Assembly (NCBI GenBank): GCA_031253835.1
Contig: JAIRVP010000043.1
Span: forward strand, 62,001 to 126,000
Direction of reading: 5' to 3'
Length of the DNA: 64,000 nt
Source of the DNA: Burkholderia sp.
Lineage (GTDB): Bacteria > Pseudomonadota > Gammaproteobacteria > Burkholderiales > Burkholderiaceae
Positions 24,267-36,000 of the stretch are shown here, piece after piece (position 1 is the stretch's first letter; each line of letters begins with the position of its first letter). The position numbers and the translations under genes are program-made. The notes below the pieces were generated by a model. The model did not search any database. It saw nothing but the letters and a program-made list of their open reading frames with translations, and was not told the DNA's origin.

Positions 24267-27089
24267 ATGAAGCAGAGAGTGTTGGCGTTGGCCATCAAGA
24301 GGATCGTCTGGGCGGAACTCGCGTTGACGGCCGTCCTGGCGCCGTCGGCGTTCGCCCAGAGCCAGCCGGCGCCGGGCGCCGTCGCGGTCGCGGATGCGGT
24401 CGCGAACGGCGCGCCCGTGAGCGTCGCGCAGGCCGGCGGCACGGCGGGCACCGCCGCTGCAACGGGCGCGGCGGCGCCCGATGCGGCATCCGGAGCCGCG
24501 ACTGGTGCAGCCGCTGCGGCTGCGGCCGACGTAACGCCTGCTGCCCCCGGTGCGAACGGGCAGGGCAAGGTCGCGCAGATCAAGCGGTTCGAAGTGACGG
24601 GCTCGCTGATCCGGCAGGCCGACAAGACGGGCTTCCAGCAGGTGCAGACGATCACGCCGAAGGAAATCCAGGCCAGCGGCGCGGTGACCGTCACCGACTT
24701 CCTGCGCGATGCGTCGGCCAACTCGGCGAACAGCTGGGGCGAAGGGCAATCGGGCAACTTCGCGGCCGGCGCGGCCGGCATCGCGTTGCGCGGCCTCTCC
24801 GAGAAGTACACGCTCGTGATGGTCGACGGCCAGCGCGTCGCGCCGTACGCCTTCTTCTCGAACAGCGTCGATTCGTTCTTCGACCTCAACACGATCCCGC
24901 TCAACGACATCGAGCGGATCGAAATCGTGAAGACGGGCGCCGTGTCGCAATACGGCTCGGACGCGATCGGCGGTGTCGTCAACATCATCACGAAGCACAA
25001 TTTCCGCGGCCTGCAGCTCGACGGCAGCCTCGGCAGCGCGATCAACGCCGGTAACGGCGACGGCACGATGAAGTTCGGCGTGCTGGGCGGCTTCGGCGAC
25101 CTGAACGCCGACCGCTTCAACGTGACGGCCGCGCTCAGCTACTACAAGTCGAACGGCTTCACGCTGGCCGACCGCGATTCGACGCGCAACCAGGATTTCA
25201 CGGGCAAGCCGGGCGGCTTTTCGCTGCTCGCGCCGTCGTACTGGAACATGCCCGGCGGCGTCGCACAGGCGCTGAGCGGGGGCTGTCCGTTCGGCGGCTC
25301 GGTGCATCCGGCGGCGTCGAATTCGCTGTCGGCCGGGTCGCCGGGCACGATCTGCGGGTACAACACCGCGGAAAGCACGTCGATCCTGCCGATGACCGAG
25401 CGCCTGAACGCGAAGCTCCATGCAGACTTCAAGATCGACGACAAGACGACCGCGTTCGCGGATTTCCTCGAGAGCTACAACACGACCACGACCAACGACG
25501 GCCTGTGGAACAACGTGATCGGCAACTCGCAGAACCCGGCGCTCGTCTGGAATCCGCAGACGAAGCTGCTGTCGCCGTTCAACTACACGGTGCCGGTCAG
25601 CAACCCGTACAACACGACGGGCGCGGCCACGCCGCTCACCTACGCGTTTCCGAACACGGTCGCGCAGAAGACCTGGGCCAACTACTGGCGGGCGGCGGCC
25701 GGCATCAAGGGATCGTTCACGCTGCCGTACGGCGACTGGGACTGGGCGACGTCGGTCAGCCATTCGCAGAGCACAGTGTCGAACGTGTTCACGAACCAGC
25801 TGAACGTGAATGCGCTGAACAACATCTACCAGAACGGCACGCTGAATTTCGCGAACCCGGCGGCGACGCCGAATGCGTTCAACGGGCTGTTCCAGGAAGC
25901 GAACAACCTCGGCATCTCGAAGCTCGACACGATCGACGCGACACTGGCGACGCCGAACCTGTTCCATCTGCCGGGGGGGGACGTCGGCATCGGCTTCGGC
26001 GCGCAGTTCACGCACCAGAGCGAAACGCTGACGCCGGGCTCCGAGTACCTGAGCGGAGCCGTCGTCACGCCGGACCTCGAGACGGTGGATGGCCAGCGCA
26101 ACGTCGCGGCCGTCTATTACCAGATCAACGTGCCGATCCTCGAAAACCTGACGTTCAGCCAGGCCGGCCGCTACGATCACTACACGGACGTGGGCGGTGC
26201 GTTCTCGCCGCGCTTCGCGTTGCGCTACCAGCCGATCAAGGAGCTGACGCTGTATACGTCGTACAACCGCGGCTTCCGCGCGCCGACCTTCGTCGAGGAC
26301 AGCAAGTCGCAGACGCTCGGCATCCAGGTCGACCCGGCCACAGGCCAGAACTACACGTCGATCACCGTCGGCAACCCGAACCTCGCACCGGAACGCACGC
26401 GCAACTTCAACATCGGCTTCCAGGTGTCGCCGAGCCGCTACACCGATCTCGGCTTCGACTGGTACAAGATCCGCATCGACAACGTGATCGGCCAGGGCAC
26501 GCCGTCGCAGATCGCGACCGACCCGACGACGGGCCAGCTGCTGTACAAGGTGATCCCGTACCAGAACCTCGGCTACCTCGACACGAACGGCTTCGAAGGC
26601 ACGTTCCGCCAGGGCCTGCCGCTGAAGGGCTGGGGCACGGTCACGCTGTCGGGCGACTGGGCGTACATCAACAGCTACAAGATCGGCTTCCCGGGCGGCA
26701 CGCCGGTCAACGGCGCGGGCAACAACTTCACGATCACGCAGCCGTTCGGCGGCAGCTTCCCGCGCTGGCGCGGCAACACGACGCTGGACTGGAACTACCG
26801 GAAGTTCGATGCGGCGCTGACGTGGCAGTTCACGGGCCCGTATGCGCAGAACCTGCTGCCGGCGCCCGCGCCGTCGAAGGTCGGTTCGTACAGCCAGTTC
26901 AACCTGATGATGACGTACACGGGCTTCAAGAACTGGACGATCTACGGCGGCATCAACAACATCTTCAACCGCACGCCGCCGTACGACCCGATCTTCGCGA
27001 ACGGCACGCTGGACCAGAGCGGGTACGACACGTCGGTGTATTCGTACATCGGCCGGTTCGCGCAGGTCGGCGCGACGTACAAGTTCTGA
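24267..27089 (+). CDS. TonB-dependent outer-membrane receptor
   Basis: A 940-residue TonB-dependent receptor. Signal peptide about residues 1-30; an Ala/Gly-rich linker of roughly 75 residues follows. The plug domain starts at KRFEVTGSLIR and continues through GIALRGLSEKYTLVMVDGQR and IERIEIVKTGAVSQYGSDAIGGVVNII. The 22-strand barrel ends ATYKF with the C-terminal Phe of outer-membrane proteins. It belongs to the general TonB receptor group rather than a recognised siderophore or cobalamin class. It is followed by a terminator and then a peptide ABC importer, suggesting a peptide-like ligand. The start is the ATG after GAGAGGGAACAAG. Confidence 0.93.
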   Translation: MKQRVLALAIKRIVWAELALTAVLAPSAFAQSQPAPGAVAVADAVANGAPVSVAQAGGTAGTAAATGAAAPDAASGAATGAAAAAAADVTPAAPGANGQGKVAQIKRFEVTGSLIRQADKTGFQQVQTITPKEIQASGAVTVTDFLRDASANSANSWGEGQSGNFAAGAAGIALRGLSEKYTLVMVDGQRVAPYAFFSNSVDSFFDLNTIPLNDIERIEIVKTGAVSQYGSDAIGGVVNIITKHNFRGLQLDGSLGSAINAGNGDGTMKFGVLGGFGDLNADRFNVTAALSYYKSNGFTLADRDSTRNQDFTGKPGGFSLLAPSYWNMPGGVAQALSGGCPFGGSVHPAASNSLSAGSPGTICGYNTAESTSILPMTERLNAKLHADFKIDDKTTAFADFLESYNTTTTNDGLWNNVIGNSQNPALVWNPQTKLLSPFNYTVPVSNPYNTTGAATPLTYAFPNTVAQKTWANYWRAAAGIKGSFTLPYGDWDWATSVSHSQSTVSNVFTNQLNVNALNNIYQNGTLNFANPAATPNAFNGLFQEANNLGISKLDTIDATLATPNLFHLPGGDVGIGFGAQFTHQSETLTPGSEYLSGAVVTPDLETVDGQRNVAAVYYQINVPILENLTFSQAGRYDHYTDVGGAFSPRFALRYQPIKELTLYTSYNRGFRAPTFVEDSKSQTLGIQVDPATGQNYTSITVGNPNLAPERTRNFNIGFQVSPSRYTDLGFDWYKIRIDNVIGQGTPSQIATDPTTGQLLYKVIPYQNLGYLDTNGFEGTFRQGLPLKGWGTVTLSGDWAYINSYKIGFPGGTPVNGAGNNFTITQPFGGSFPRWRGNTTLDWNYRKFDAALTWQFTGPYAQNLLPAPAPSKVGSYSQFNLMMTYTGFKNWTIYGGINNIFNRTPPYDPIFANGTLDQSGYDTSVYSYIGRFAQVGATYKF

Positions 27090-27120
27090 CGGAGGCCGTG
27101 ATGGATTGACAGGCTTGGAC

Positions 27121-27170
27121 GGGCCGCTCCGCGTCCACAACCCCCCCTTTAATTGGAGCGGCCCTTTTTC
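27121..27170 (+). terminator. Rho-independent terminator after the receptor gene
   Basis: GGGCCGCTCC (27121-27130) pairs perfectly with GGAGCGGCCC (27155-27164). Five T residues follow at once. The loop is long (24 bases). It separates the receptor transcript from the peptide-transporter genes. Confidence 0.85.
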
Positions 27171-27330
27171 GCCTGGCGCCACGCGCGCCCGCAACCGCGG
27201 CACGCGACGGCGCAGTGTTTCGATCATTTGCAACACGAACTACCGGCGGGACGCGGCCAGCACGCGGCGTCCGGCACAGGCATCGACCGCGCGCAGGCTT
27301 CGGGCCCGCACGCTTCCGGACAGAGTGACC

Positions 27331-29253
27331 ATGAGACTGTTGAAATGGCGATGGGCACGCGTGTCACGCCACACGCGCCCGATGCGCGCGTACGCGCGAA
27401 TGCGCAACGGCGTGCGGGCCGCGCTGTTCGCGTGCGCGGCGCTGCTCGTGGCGGGCAGTGCGATGCCGCGGGCCGCACTCGCGGTGCCGGCGATCTCGCA
27501 ATACGACCAGCCGAAATATCCGCCGGACTTCACGCATTTCGACTACGCGGACGTGACCGCACCCGACACCGGCACGCTCGATTTCGAAAACTACGACGAA
27601 GCGCAGAGCTACGACTCGCTCAACCCGTTCCTCGTGCGCGGCTCGCCCGCGCCCGACATCAAGAACCTGATGTTCGACACGCTGATGCAGCGCAGCTGGG
27701 ACGAACTCGCGTCCGAATACGCGCTGATCGCGGACGACGTCGAGGTCGCGCCGGACCGGCTGTCGGCGACGTTCCACCTCAATCCGGCTGCGCGCTTCTC
27801 GAACGGCGACGCGATCACCGCCGCCGACGTCAAGTATTCGTTCGACACGCTGGCGAGCCCGCAGGCGTCGCCGCTCTACAACGCGCAGTTCTCGATCATC
27901 AAGCGCGCGGTCGTGGTCGACCGCCAGACGATCCGCTTCGAGTTCAAGCACGCGGAGCGCGACGCCGCGCTGATCGCGGGCGACCTGCCGGTGTTCTCGC
28001 CGAAATGGGGGCAGCGCGCGGACGGCACGCGGCCGCCGTTCGACCAGATCGCGACCGTGCCGCCGATCGCGAGCGGTGCGTACCTGATCGAGCAGCGCAG
28101 GAACGACAAGCAGATCCGCTACGTGCGCAATCCGCACTACTGGGCCGCGAACCTGCCGTCGCGGCGCGGGATGTTCCGCTTCGCCCACGTGTCGTTCAAG
28201 CTGTACCTGGACCAGTACACGTCGCTCGAAGCGTTCAAGGCCGGCGACGTCGATGCGCGGATGGAGTACAGCTCGACGCAGTGGGCACGCAAGTACGTCG
28301 GCAAGAATTTCCGCAACGGCCTGTTGAAGAAGGGCGAATTCCCGGACGGCCCCGCGCAGATGCAGGGCTTCCTGATGAACCTGCGCAAGCCGATGTTCCA
28401 GGACGTGCGCGTGCGGCACGCGCTCGCGCTGGCGTTCGATTTCGACTGGATGAGCCGGATGATGTTCTACGGGCAGTACCGCCGCACCAGCAGCTTCTGG
28501 GAGGCGAGCCCGTTCGCTGCGTCCGGCGTGCCGAGCGCGAAGGAGCTCGCGCTGCTCGAACCGTACCGGTCGACCCTGCCGCCGACCGTGTTCGGCCCGA
28601 TGATCAGCCAGCCGTCGACGCTGCCGCCCGGCTCGCTGCGCGCGAACCTGAAGGAAGCGCGCGACCTGCTCGAGCAGGCCGGCTGGCACTACCGGGACGG
28701 CGCGCTGCGCGATGCGAGCGGCACGCCGATGACGATCGAGATCATCGACGACCAGCCCGGCATGGACCGCCTGATCCTGCCGTACACGCAGGCGCTCGCG
28801 ACGCTCGGCATCCACGCGTACCTGCACGAGATCGACAGCGCCGTCTACCTGAAGCGGCTCGACAATTTCGAGTACGACATGACGACGTACATCTACCTGC
28901 CCGTGACGATCCCGGGTGCCGAGCTGACGCGCCGGTTCGGCAGCGCGGCCGCGTCGCAGCCGGGCTCCGAGAATTATCCGGGCGTGAAGTCGAAGGCCGT
29001 CGACGCGCTGATCCGCGCGGCGCTCGCGGCCGACACGCTCGACGATCTGGAGACGGCCACGCACGCGCTCGACCGCGTGCTGATCAACCTGTACGTGCTG
29101 ATCCCGCAGTACTACCTGCCGAACGCGCGGATCGGCTACAAGGCGACGCTCGGTCATCCGGCAGTCGTGCCGGACTCCTATCAGTACGAGGACTGGATCA
29201 TCGACTACTGGTACGTAAAGAAGCCGGCGGCACAACCCGCACCGGCGGCCTGA
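27331..29253 (+). CDS. YejA-like peptide ABC transporter substrate-binding protein
   Basis: A 640-residue periplasmic binding protein of the extracellular solute-binding family 5. The signal sequence lies around residues 24-51 (ending AALA), after a long charged N-terminus. Family segments are SLNPFLVRGSPAPDIKNLMFDTLM, ADDVEVAPDRLSATFHLNPAARFSNGDAITAADVKYSF and VRHALALAFDFDWMSR. It resembles YejA, the binding protein of the YejABEF importer for oligopeptides and microcin C. It is followed 12 bases later by the matching permeases. An ATG further in (MRAYARM) is an alternative start. Confidence 0.9.
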   Translation: MRLLKWRWARVSRHTRPMRAYARMRNGVRAALFACAALLVAGSAMPRAALAVPAISQYDQPKYPPDFTHFDYADVTAPDTGTLDFENYDEAQSYDSLNPFLVRGSPAPDIKNLMFDTLMQRSWDELASEYALIADDVEVAPDRLSATFHLNPAARFSNGDAITAADVKYSFDTLASPQASPLYNAQFSIIKRAVVVDRQTIRFEFKHAERDAALIAGDLPVFSPKWGQRADGTRPPFDQIATVPPIASGAYLIEQRRNDKQIRYVRNPHYWAANLPSRRGMFRFAHVSFKLYLDQYTSLEAFKAGDVDARMEYSSTQWARKYVGKNFRNGLLKKGEFPDGPAQMQGFLMNLRKPMFQDVRVRHALALAFDFDWMSRMMFYGQYRRTSSFWEASPFAASGVPSAKELALLEPYRSTLPPTVFGPMISQPSTLPPGSLRANLKEARDLLEQAGWHYRDGALRDASGTPMTIEIIDDQPGMDRLILPYTQALATLGIHAYLHEIDSAVYLKRLDNFEYDMTTYIYLPVTIPGAELTRRFGSAAASQPGSENYPGVKSKAVDALIRAALAADTLDDLETATHALDRVLINLYVLIPQYYLPNARIGYKATLGHPAVVPDSYQYEDWIIDYWYVKKPAAQPAPAA

Positions 29254-29265
29254 CGGGGAACAACG

Positions 29266-30318
29266 ATGCTGGCATACATACTCAGGCGGCTGCTGTTGAT
29301 GATTCCGACGCTGGTCGGCGTCGTGACGATCACGTTCGCGGTCACGCAGTTCGTGCCGGGCGGCCCGGTCGAGCAGGTCCTCGCGCAGCTGCGGCACGGC
29401 AGCGCGCGCGGGGGCGAGGCCGGCGGAGGCGGGGGCGGCTATCACGGCAGCCAGGGCGTCGATCCGCAGCAGATCGCGCAGATCCGCAAGCAGTTCGGCT
29501 TCGACAAGCCGCCGCTCGAGCGCTACCTGCTGATGCTGAAAAGCTATGCGACGTTCGACCTCGGCCAGTCCTACTTCGCGCATCGCAGCGTGTGGGCGGT
29601 GATCCGTTCGAAGCTGCCGGTCTCGATCACGCTCGGGTTATGGACGGTGATCCTCACGTATCTCGTGTCGGTGCCGCTCGGCATCGCGAAGGCGGTACGC
29701 AACGGCTCGCGGTTCGATACCGTGACGAGCGTGCTGGTGCTGACCGGCTACGCGGTGCCGGGCTTCGTGCTCGGCGTGCTGCTGCTGATGCTGTTCGGCG
29801 GTGGCACGTTCTGGCAGGTGTTCCCGATGCGCGGGCTCACGTCCGACAACTTCGACGACCTGACGCTGGCCGGCAAGACGCTCGACTATCTGTGGCACAT
29901 CGTGATGCCGGTCACCGCGGCGGTGATCGGCAATTTCGCGATCGTCACGATCCTGACGAAGAACACGTTCCTCGAGGAAATCGGCCGGCAGTACGTGCTG
30001 ACCGCGCGGGCGAAGGGCGCGCCGGAGCGCGACGTGCTGTGGAAGCACGTGCTGCGCAACGCGGCGATCCCGCTGCTCACCGGGCTGCCGGCGGCCTTCG
30101 TCGGCGCGTTCCTGAACGGCAACCTGCTGATCGAGACGCTGTTCTCGCTCGACGGGATGGGGCAGCTGTCGTACGACGCGGTGATCCGTCGCGACTATCC
30201 GGTCGTGCTCGGCTCGCTGTTCCTGTTCACCCTGATCGGTCTGCTGACCAAGCTCATCGCGGATATCTGCTATGTCCTCGTCGACCCCCGTATCCAGTTC
30301 AGCCGCCTGGACCACTGA
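29266..30318 (+). CDS. YejB-like peptide ABC transporter permease
   Basis: A 350-residue inner-membrane permease with about six helices. It closely resembles E. coli YejB: LAYILRRLLLMIPTLVGVV at the N-terminus, LPVSITLGLWTVILTYLVS in the middle, and the EAA-type loop YVLTARAKGAPERDVLWKHVLRN. A glycine-rich insert near residues 45-62 is in the same place as the variable loop of YejB. It forms a heterodimer with the YejE-like protein encoded next; the two genes overlap by 47 bases. Confidence 0.92.
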   Translation: MLAYILRRLLLMIPTLVGVVTITFAVTQFVPGGPVEQVLAQLRHGSARGGEAGGGGGGYHGSQGVDPQQIAQIRKQFGFDKPPLERYLLMLKSYATFDLGQSYFAHRSVWAVIRSKLPVSITLGLWTVILTYLVSVPLGIAKAVRNGSRFDTVTSVLVLTGYAVPGFVLGVLLLMLFGGGTFWQVFPMRGLTSDNFDDLTLAGKTLDYLWHIVMPVTAAVIGNFAIVTILTKNTFLEEIGRQYVLTARAKGAPERDVLWKHVLRNAAIPLLTGLPAAFVGAFLNGNLLIETLFSLDGMGQLSYDAVIRRDYPVVLGSLFLFTLIGLLTKLIADICYVLVDPRIQFSRLDH

Positions 30319-31375
30319 TCCTGCGTGCGCGCCGTCGCCTTCGCCGTGGCGGCGCACGTGGCAGCGCTTTCGCGCGCAGCCGCTCGGCTATGCGAGCCTC
30401 GTGATCTTCGTCGTGCTGTTCGCGCTCAGCCTGTGCGCCGATGGCCTGTCGAACGACCGGCCGCTGCTCGTGCGCTACGACGGGCACTACTATTTCCCGA
30501 TCGTGAAGGACTATCCGGAGACCGAGTTCGGCGGCGACTTTCCCGCGAAGACGAACTACCTCGATCCGTACATTCGTGCGAAGCTCGAGTCGCACGGCAA
30601 TTTCGCGGTCTATCCGCCGAACCGTTACCGCTACGACACGATCGACTATTTCGCGTCGCGGCCGTATCCGGCGCCGCCGTCGGCGAGCAACTGGCTCGGC
30701 ACCGACCAGTTCGGGCGCGACGTGCTCGCGCGGCTGCTGTACGGGTTCCGGCTGTCGGTGCTGATGGCGTTCGCACTGACCGTGTCGGGCGTGCTGGTCG
30801 GCGTGCTGACGGGCGCGCTGCAGGGCTTCTACGGCGGGCGCACCGACCTGATCGGCCAGCGCCTGATCGAGATCTGGAGCGCGCTGCCCGACCTGTACCT
30901 GCTGATCATCTTCGCGTCGATCTTCACGCCGTCGCTGTGGCTGCTGTTCATCCTGCTGTCGATGTTCGGCTGGCTCGTGCTGTCCGATTACGTGCGTGCC
31001 GAATTCCTGCGCAACCGCACGCTCGATTACGTGAAGGCGGCCCGCACGATGGGGCTGACGAACGCGCAGATCATGTGGCGCCACGTGCTGCCGAACAGCC
31101 TCACGCCGGTGATCACGTTCCTGCCGTTCCGGATGAGCGCCGCGATCCTGTCGCTGACGAGCCTCGATTTCCTCGGTCTCGGCGTGCAGCCGCCGACGCC
31201 GAGCCTCGGCGAGCTGCTTCAGGAAGGCAAGAACAACCTCGATGCATGGTGGATCTCGATCTCCGCGTTCGCGGCGCTGGTGGTGACGCTGCTGCTGCTC
31301 ACGTTCATGGGCGACGCGTTGCGCAACGCGCTCGACACGCGTGCGCGCGGCTCGGCGTTCGGCGGGGGGCGATGA
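30272..31375 (+). CDS. YejE-like peptide ABC transporter permease
   Basis: A 367-residue permease closely matching YejE: YASLVIFVVLFALSLCADGL, then PLLVRYDGHYYFPIVKDYPE in the periplasmic region, and the EAA loop DYVKAARTMGLTNAQIMWRHVLPN. DFLGLGVQPPTPSLGELLQ is the family end segment. The start lies 47 bases inside yejB; no other in-frame Met fits before the first helix. The stop overlaps the ATG of the ATPase gene (ATGA), so all are translated together. Confidence 0.92.
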   Translation: MSSSTPVSSSAAWTTDPACAPSPSPWRRTWQRFRAQPLGYASLVIFVVLFALSLCADGLSNDRPLLVRYDGHYYFPIVKDYPETEFGGDFPAKTNYLDPYIRAKLESHGNFAVYPPNRYRYDTIDYFASRPYPAPPSASNWLGTDQFGRDVLARLLYGFRLSVLMAFALTVSGVLVGVLTGALQGFYGGRTDLIGQRLIEIWSALPDLYLLIIFASIFTPSLWLLFILLSMFGWLVLSDYVRAEFLRNRTLDYVKAARTMGLTNAQIMWRHVLPNSLTPVITFLPFRMSAAILSLTSLDFLGLGVQPPTPSLGELLQEGKNNLDAWWISISAFAALVVTLLLLTFMGDALRNALDTRARGSAFGGGR

Positions 31376-33009
31376 TGGCGAACGCGTTGCTGCAGATCGA
31401 CGGGTTTTCGGCGCGCTTCGGCGCGAAGCCGGCCGTGCAGGACCTGAGCCTGTCGATCGGCCGCGGCGAGCGCGTCGCGCTCGTCGGTGAATCGGGGTCG
31501 GGCAAGAGCGTGACGGCGCTGTCGATCCTGCGGCTCGCGCAGCAGGCGACGCTGTCGGGGCGGATGCTGTTCGACGGAGAGGACCTGCTCGCGAAGACCG
31601 AACAGCAGATGCGCGGGATTCGCGGCGCCGACATCGCGATGGTGTTCCAGGAACCGATGACCGCGCTGAATCCGCTGTACACGATCGGCAAGCAGATCGC
31701 CGAGAGCCTGCGGCTGCACGAGGGGCTGCGGCCGCGCGACGCGCGCGAACGCGGGATCGCGCTGCTGCGGCGCACCGGGATTCCGGAGCCGGAGCGGCGC
31801 ATCGACAGTTTTCCGCATCAGCTGTCGGGCGGGCAGCGCCAGCGCGCGATGATCGCGATGGCGCTGGCGTGCCGGCCGCGGCTGTTGCTGGCGGACGAGC
31901 CGACGACGGCGCTCGACGTGACCGTGCGCCAGCAGATCGTCGATCTGCTGATCGAACTGCAGGAGCAGGAAGCGGCCGCGCGCGGCATGGCCGTGCTGCT
32001 GATCACGCACGACCTGAATCTCGTGCGGCGCTTCGCACAGCGCGTGGCCGTGATGGAGCAGGGCGTGCTGGTGGAGACGAACACGACCGACGCGCTGTTC
32101 GCCGCGCCGCAGCATCCGTACACGCGCCGGCTGCTCGACAGCGCGCCGCAGCGCGCCGTCGAGCCGGTTGCGGCCGGCGCGCAGACGATCCTCGACGTAC
32201 GCGATCTCGCGGTCGATTACCGGATCGCCGCGAAAGGCTGGCGCGCGGTGCTCGGCAAGACGACGTTCCGGGCCGTGCACGACGTGAAGCTGTCATTGAA
32301 GCGCGGCGAAACGCTCGGGATCGTCGGCGAGTCGGGCTCGGGGAAATCGACGCTGGCGGCAACGGTGCTCGGCCTGCAGCGGCCGGCGGCCGGCGCGATC
32401 GAGATCGACGGCCTGCCGCTCGACGCGCTGCGGACGACGGGCGGCCGGCGCACGCTGTACGGCAGGATGCAGGTCGTGTTCCAGGATCCGTTCGGCTCGC
32501 TGTCGCCGCGGATGACGGTCGAGCAGATCGTCAGCGAGGGGCTTGCCGTGCACCGGCCGCAGGTGGCCGGCGACGCGCGGCGGGCGCGGATCGCCGCGCT
32601 GCTGCAGGAGGTCGGCCTGCCGGCCGAGTCGATGATGCGCTATCCGCACGAATTCTCCGGCGGCCAGCGGCAGCGGATCGCGATCGCGCGCGCGCTGGCG
32701 GTGGAGCCGGAACTGCTGGTGCTGGACGAGCCGACGAGCGCGCTCGACGTGTCGATCCAGAAGCAGGTGCTGAATCTGCTGACGAATCTGCAAAAGAAGT
32801 ACAAACTGAGCTACCTGTTCATCACGCACGATCTTGCGGTCATGCGTGCGATGGCCCACCGGGTCGTCGTGATGAAGGCGGGGCGCGTGGTCGAGGAGGG
32901 CGATACGCTCGACGTGCTGCATGCGCCGTCCCACCCGTATACGCGCGCGCTGCTTGCGTCGTCGATGCTGGCGCCGGTGCGCGCCTCCCGAGAGAGAACC
33001 GATGATTGA
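31372..33009 (+). CDS. YejF-like dual-domain peptide ABC transporter ATPase
   Basis: A 545-residue protein with two complete ABC ATPase domains. The first has Walker A GESGSGKS at 39-46, signature LSGGQRQR and Walker [13 protein letters not shown]. The second starts near residue 265 with GESGSGKST near 320, [15 protein letters not shown] and [12 protein letters not shown]. This fused organisation and length match YejF. The C-terminal oligopeptide motif [10 protein letters not shown] is present. It powers the YejB/YejE pore. Confidence 0.93.
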   Translation: MMANALLQIDGFSARFGAKPAVQDLSLSIGRGERVALVGESGSGKSVTALSILRLAQQATLSGRMLFDGEDLLAKTEQQMRGIRGADIAMVFQEPMTALNPLYTIGKQIAESLRLHEGLRPRDARERGIALLRRTGIPEPERRIDSFPHQLSGGQRQRAMIAMALACRPRLLLADEPTTALDVTVRQQIVDLLIELQEQEAAARGMAVLLITHDLNLVRRFAQRVAVMEQGVLVETNTTDALFAAPQHPYTRRLLDSAPQRAVEPVAAGAQTILDVRDLAVDYRIAAKGWRAVLGKTTFRAVHDVKLSLKRGETLGIVGESGSGKSTLAATVLGLQRPAAGAIEIDGLPLDALRTTGGRRTLYGRMQVVFQDPFGSLSPRMTVEQIVSEGLAVHRPQVAGDARRARIAALLQEVGLPAESMMRYPHEFSGGQRQRIAIARALAVEPELLVLDEPTSALDVSIQKQVLNLLTNLQKKYKLSYLFITHDLAVMRAMAHRVVVMKAGRVVEEGDTLDVLHAPSHPYTRALLASSMLAPVRASRERTDD

Positions 33010-33079
33010 CGTGTACCGGGTGCGGCGCGCCCAGGCCGCGCGCGTGCCGTGCGGCGAAACGCCGGCGGTGCGCTGACGC

Positions 33080-36000
33080 ATGTCGATGCCGTCGTTCTTC
33101 ATCGATCGTCCCGTCTTTGCGTGGATCGTCGCGCTCGCGATCGTCGTCGCGGGCGTGCTCGCGATTCCGCAGCTTCCGATCGCGCAGTATCCGCGCCTGG
33201 CGCCGCCGCGCGTCGTGATCACCGCCGCGTATCCGGGCGCGTCGACCGAGACGGTCGACGGCGACGTCGGCAGCATCATCGAGGAAAGCCTCGACGGCGC
33301 CGACGGCCTCCTGTACTACGAGACGAGCAGCGACGGCCACGGCAACCTCGAGATCGACGTGACGTTTTCGCCGGGCACCGATCCCGACATCGCGCTCGTC
33401 GACGTGAACAACCGGCTGAAGCAGGTCGAGTCGCGGTTGCCGCAGCAGGTTGTCCAGCAGGGGATCGGCGTGTTCAAGGCGGCGAACACGTTCCTGATGC
33501 TCGTCACGCTGACGTCGACCGACGGCCTGCGCGATTCCGCGCAGCTCGGCGATTACCTGAACCGCTACGTACTGCGCGAGCTGAAGCGCGCGCCGGGCGT
33601 CGGCGCGGCCGAGCTGTGGGACGCCGACGAAGCGCTGCGGGTCTGGCTCGATCCGCACAAGCTGCGCGAATACGGCCTCGGCGCCGACGACGTGATCGCG
33701 GCAATCGGCGCACAGAATGCGACGGTCACGGCCGGCGCGATCGGCGATGCGCCGTTTCCGGGCGGCCAGCAGCTGACCGCGCAGATCGTCGTCAAGGGGC
33801 AGCTCGCGTCGCCGGACGAGTTCGGCCGGATCGTGCTGAAGTCGAAGACGGACGGCTCGGCGGTGCGCGTCGCCGACGTCGCGCGGGTCGAGATCGGCCG
33901 CGACGACTATTCGTTCTATTCGCGGCTGAACGGCCGCCCGGCCGCGACGGTCGGCATCCAGCTCGGCCCGCGCGGCAATGCGCTCGAAACGTCGAACGCG
34001 ATCCGTGCGCGGCTCGCCGAACTGTCGAGGACGTTGCCGTCGGGTGTCGCGATCGAGATCCCGTTCGACGGCGCGCATTTCGTGACGATCGCGATCCGCG
34101 AGGTCGTGCTGACGCTGATCGAGGCGGTCGTGCTGGTGTTCTGCGTGATGTGGCTGTTCCTGCGCGACCTGCGCTACACGCTGGTGCCGACGGTCGTGAT
34201 TCCGGTCACGCTGATGGGCGCGTTCGTCGCGATGTGGGCGTTCGGGCTGTCGATCAACGTGTTCACGATGTTCGGTCTCGTGCTGGCGATCGGCATCCTC
34301 GTCGACGACGCGATCGTGGTCGTCGAGAGCGTGCACCGCGTGATGGAGGAGGGCGTGTCGCCGCGCGACGCCACGCGTCGGGCCATGAAGCGGATCGGTG
34401 GGGCGATCGTCGGCGTGACGGCGGTGCTGACCGCCGTATTCGTGCCGATGGCGTTCTTTCCCGGTACCGTCGGCGGCATTTACCGGCAGTTCGCGGTGGC
34501 GATGATCGCGTCGATGCTGGTGTCGTCGTTCATGGCGCTGTCGCTCACGCCCGCGCTGTGCGCGAACCTGCTGAAGCCGGTCCCGCGGCACGACGGCCGG
34601 GCCACCCATGCGCGTCGTCGCGGCCTCGGCGCGCGGCTGGCCGACCGGTTCGGTGCGGGCTTTACGCGCGTCGAGGCCAGTTATCGCCGCGTTGCCGTGT
34701 TCGCGGTGCGCCGCACCGGCCTCGTCGTCGCGGTCTACGCGGCGCTCGTGATCGCCTGTGCGCTGCTGTACTGGATGATGCCGGGCGGCTTCCTGCCGAC
34801 CGAGGACCAGGGGCAGCTGCAGGTGATGATCCAGTTGCCCGCCGGGGCGACGCAGGCGCGCACGCTCGTGGCCGTCGAGCGGGTCGAGGCGATCCTGCGC
34901 GCGGAGCCGGCGATCGCGAACGTGACGAGCGTGATCGGCTGGAGTTTCGCGGGCAGCGGGCAGAACGTCGGGATGGCGTTCGTGGAGTTGAAGGACTGGG
35001 CGCAGCGCGACGTCGACGCGATGACGTTGCGCGACCGGCTCAACCGGCGTTTCGGCGAGATTCTCGACGGCGACGTCGAGGCGTCGCTGCCGCCTTCGGT
35101 GCGCGGCATCGGGCATTCCGACGGGTTCACGTTCCGGCTCGAGGATCGCGGCGGTGTCGGGCTCGATGCGTTGAAGGCGGCCCGCGAGCAGCTGTCCGAG
35201 CGCGCGAAGGCCGATCCGCTGCTGGCCGCCGTGCATTTCGAAGACCTGCCGGACGCGCCGCGTATCGAGCTCGACGTCGATCGCGCGAAGGCGTATGCGC
35301 TCGGCGTGCCGTTCGAGCGGATCGCGGGGCTCCTGGGCGGCACGTTCGGCTCGAACTACATCAACGATTTTCCGGCGTCGGGCCGGATGCGGCGCGTGAT
35401 CATCGAAGCCGAGCCGGGCGCCCGCACGACCGACACGCAACTGATGGCGCTGACCGTGCCGAACCGCACCGGCGACATGGTGCCGCTGTCGGCCATCGCC
35501 GCGCCGCACTGGACGATCGGCCCGGTGATGCTGAACCGCTACAACGGCTATCCGTCGCTCGACATCAGCGGCCGGGCGGCGACCGGCACGAGCTCGGGCG
35601 CGGCGATGGCGGAGATGGAGCGGCTCGCCGGTGGGTTGCCGGCCGGGATCGGCTTCGACTGGGTCGACGCGGCGCGCGAGGAGCAGGTTGCCGCGCGGCA
35701 GACGCCGCTGCTCGTCGGGCTGTCGGTGCTCGCGGTGTTCATGGCGCTCGCCGCGCTGTACGAAAGCTGGACGATTCCGCTGTCCGTGCTGACGATCGTG
35801 CCGCTCGGCATGATCGGCGCGATCGCGGCGGCGCTCGCACGCGGCATGCCCAACGATGTGTACTTCAAGGTCGGGATGATCACGGTGGTCGGGCTGGCGG
35901 CGAAGAACGCGATCCTGATCGTGCAGTACGCGCGCGATCTGGCCGCACGCGGCGTGCCCCTGCGGCAGGCGGTGATCGACGCGGCCGCCACGCGATTCAG

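Noticed and set aside
24246-27236. 996-codon open frame opposite the TonB-dependent receptor
   Set aside because: Low-complexity Arg/Val/Asp-rich translation with no signal peptide or domain; it mirrors the receptor coding pattern.
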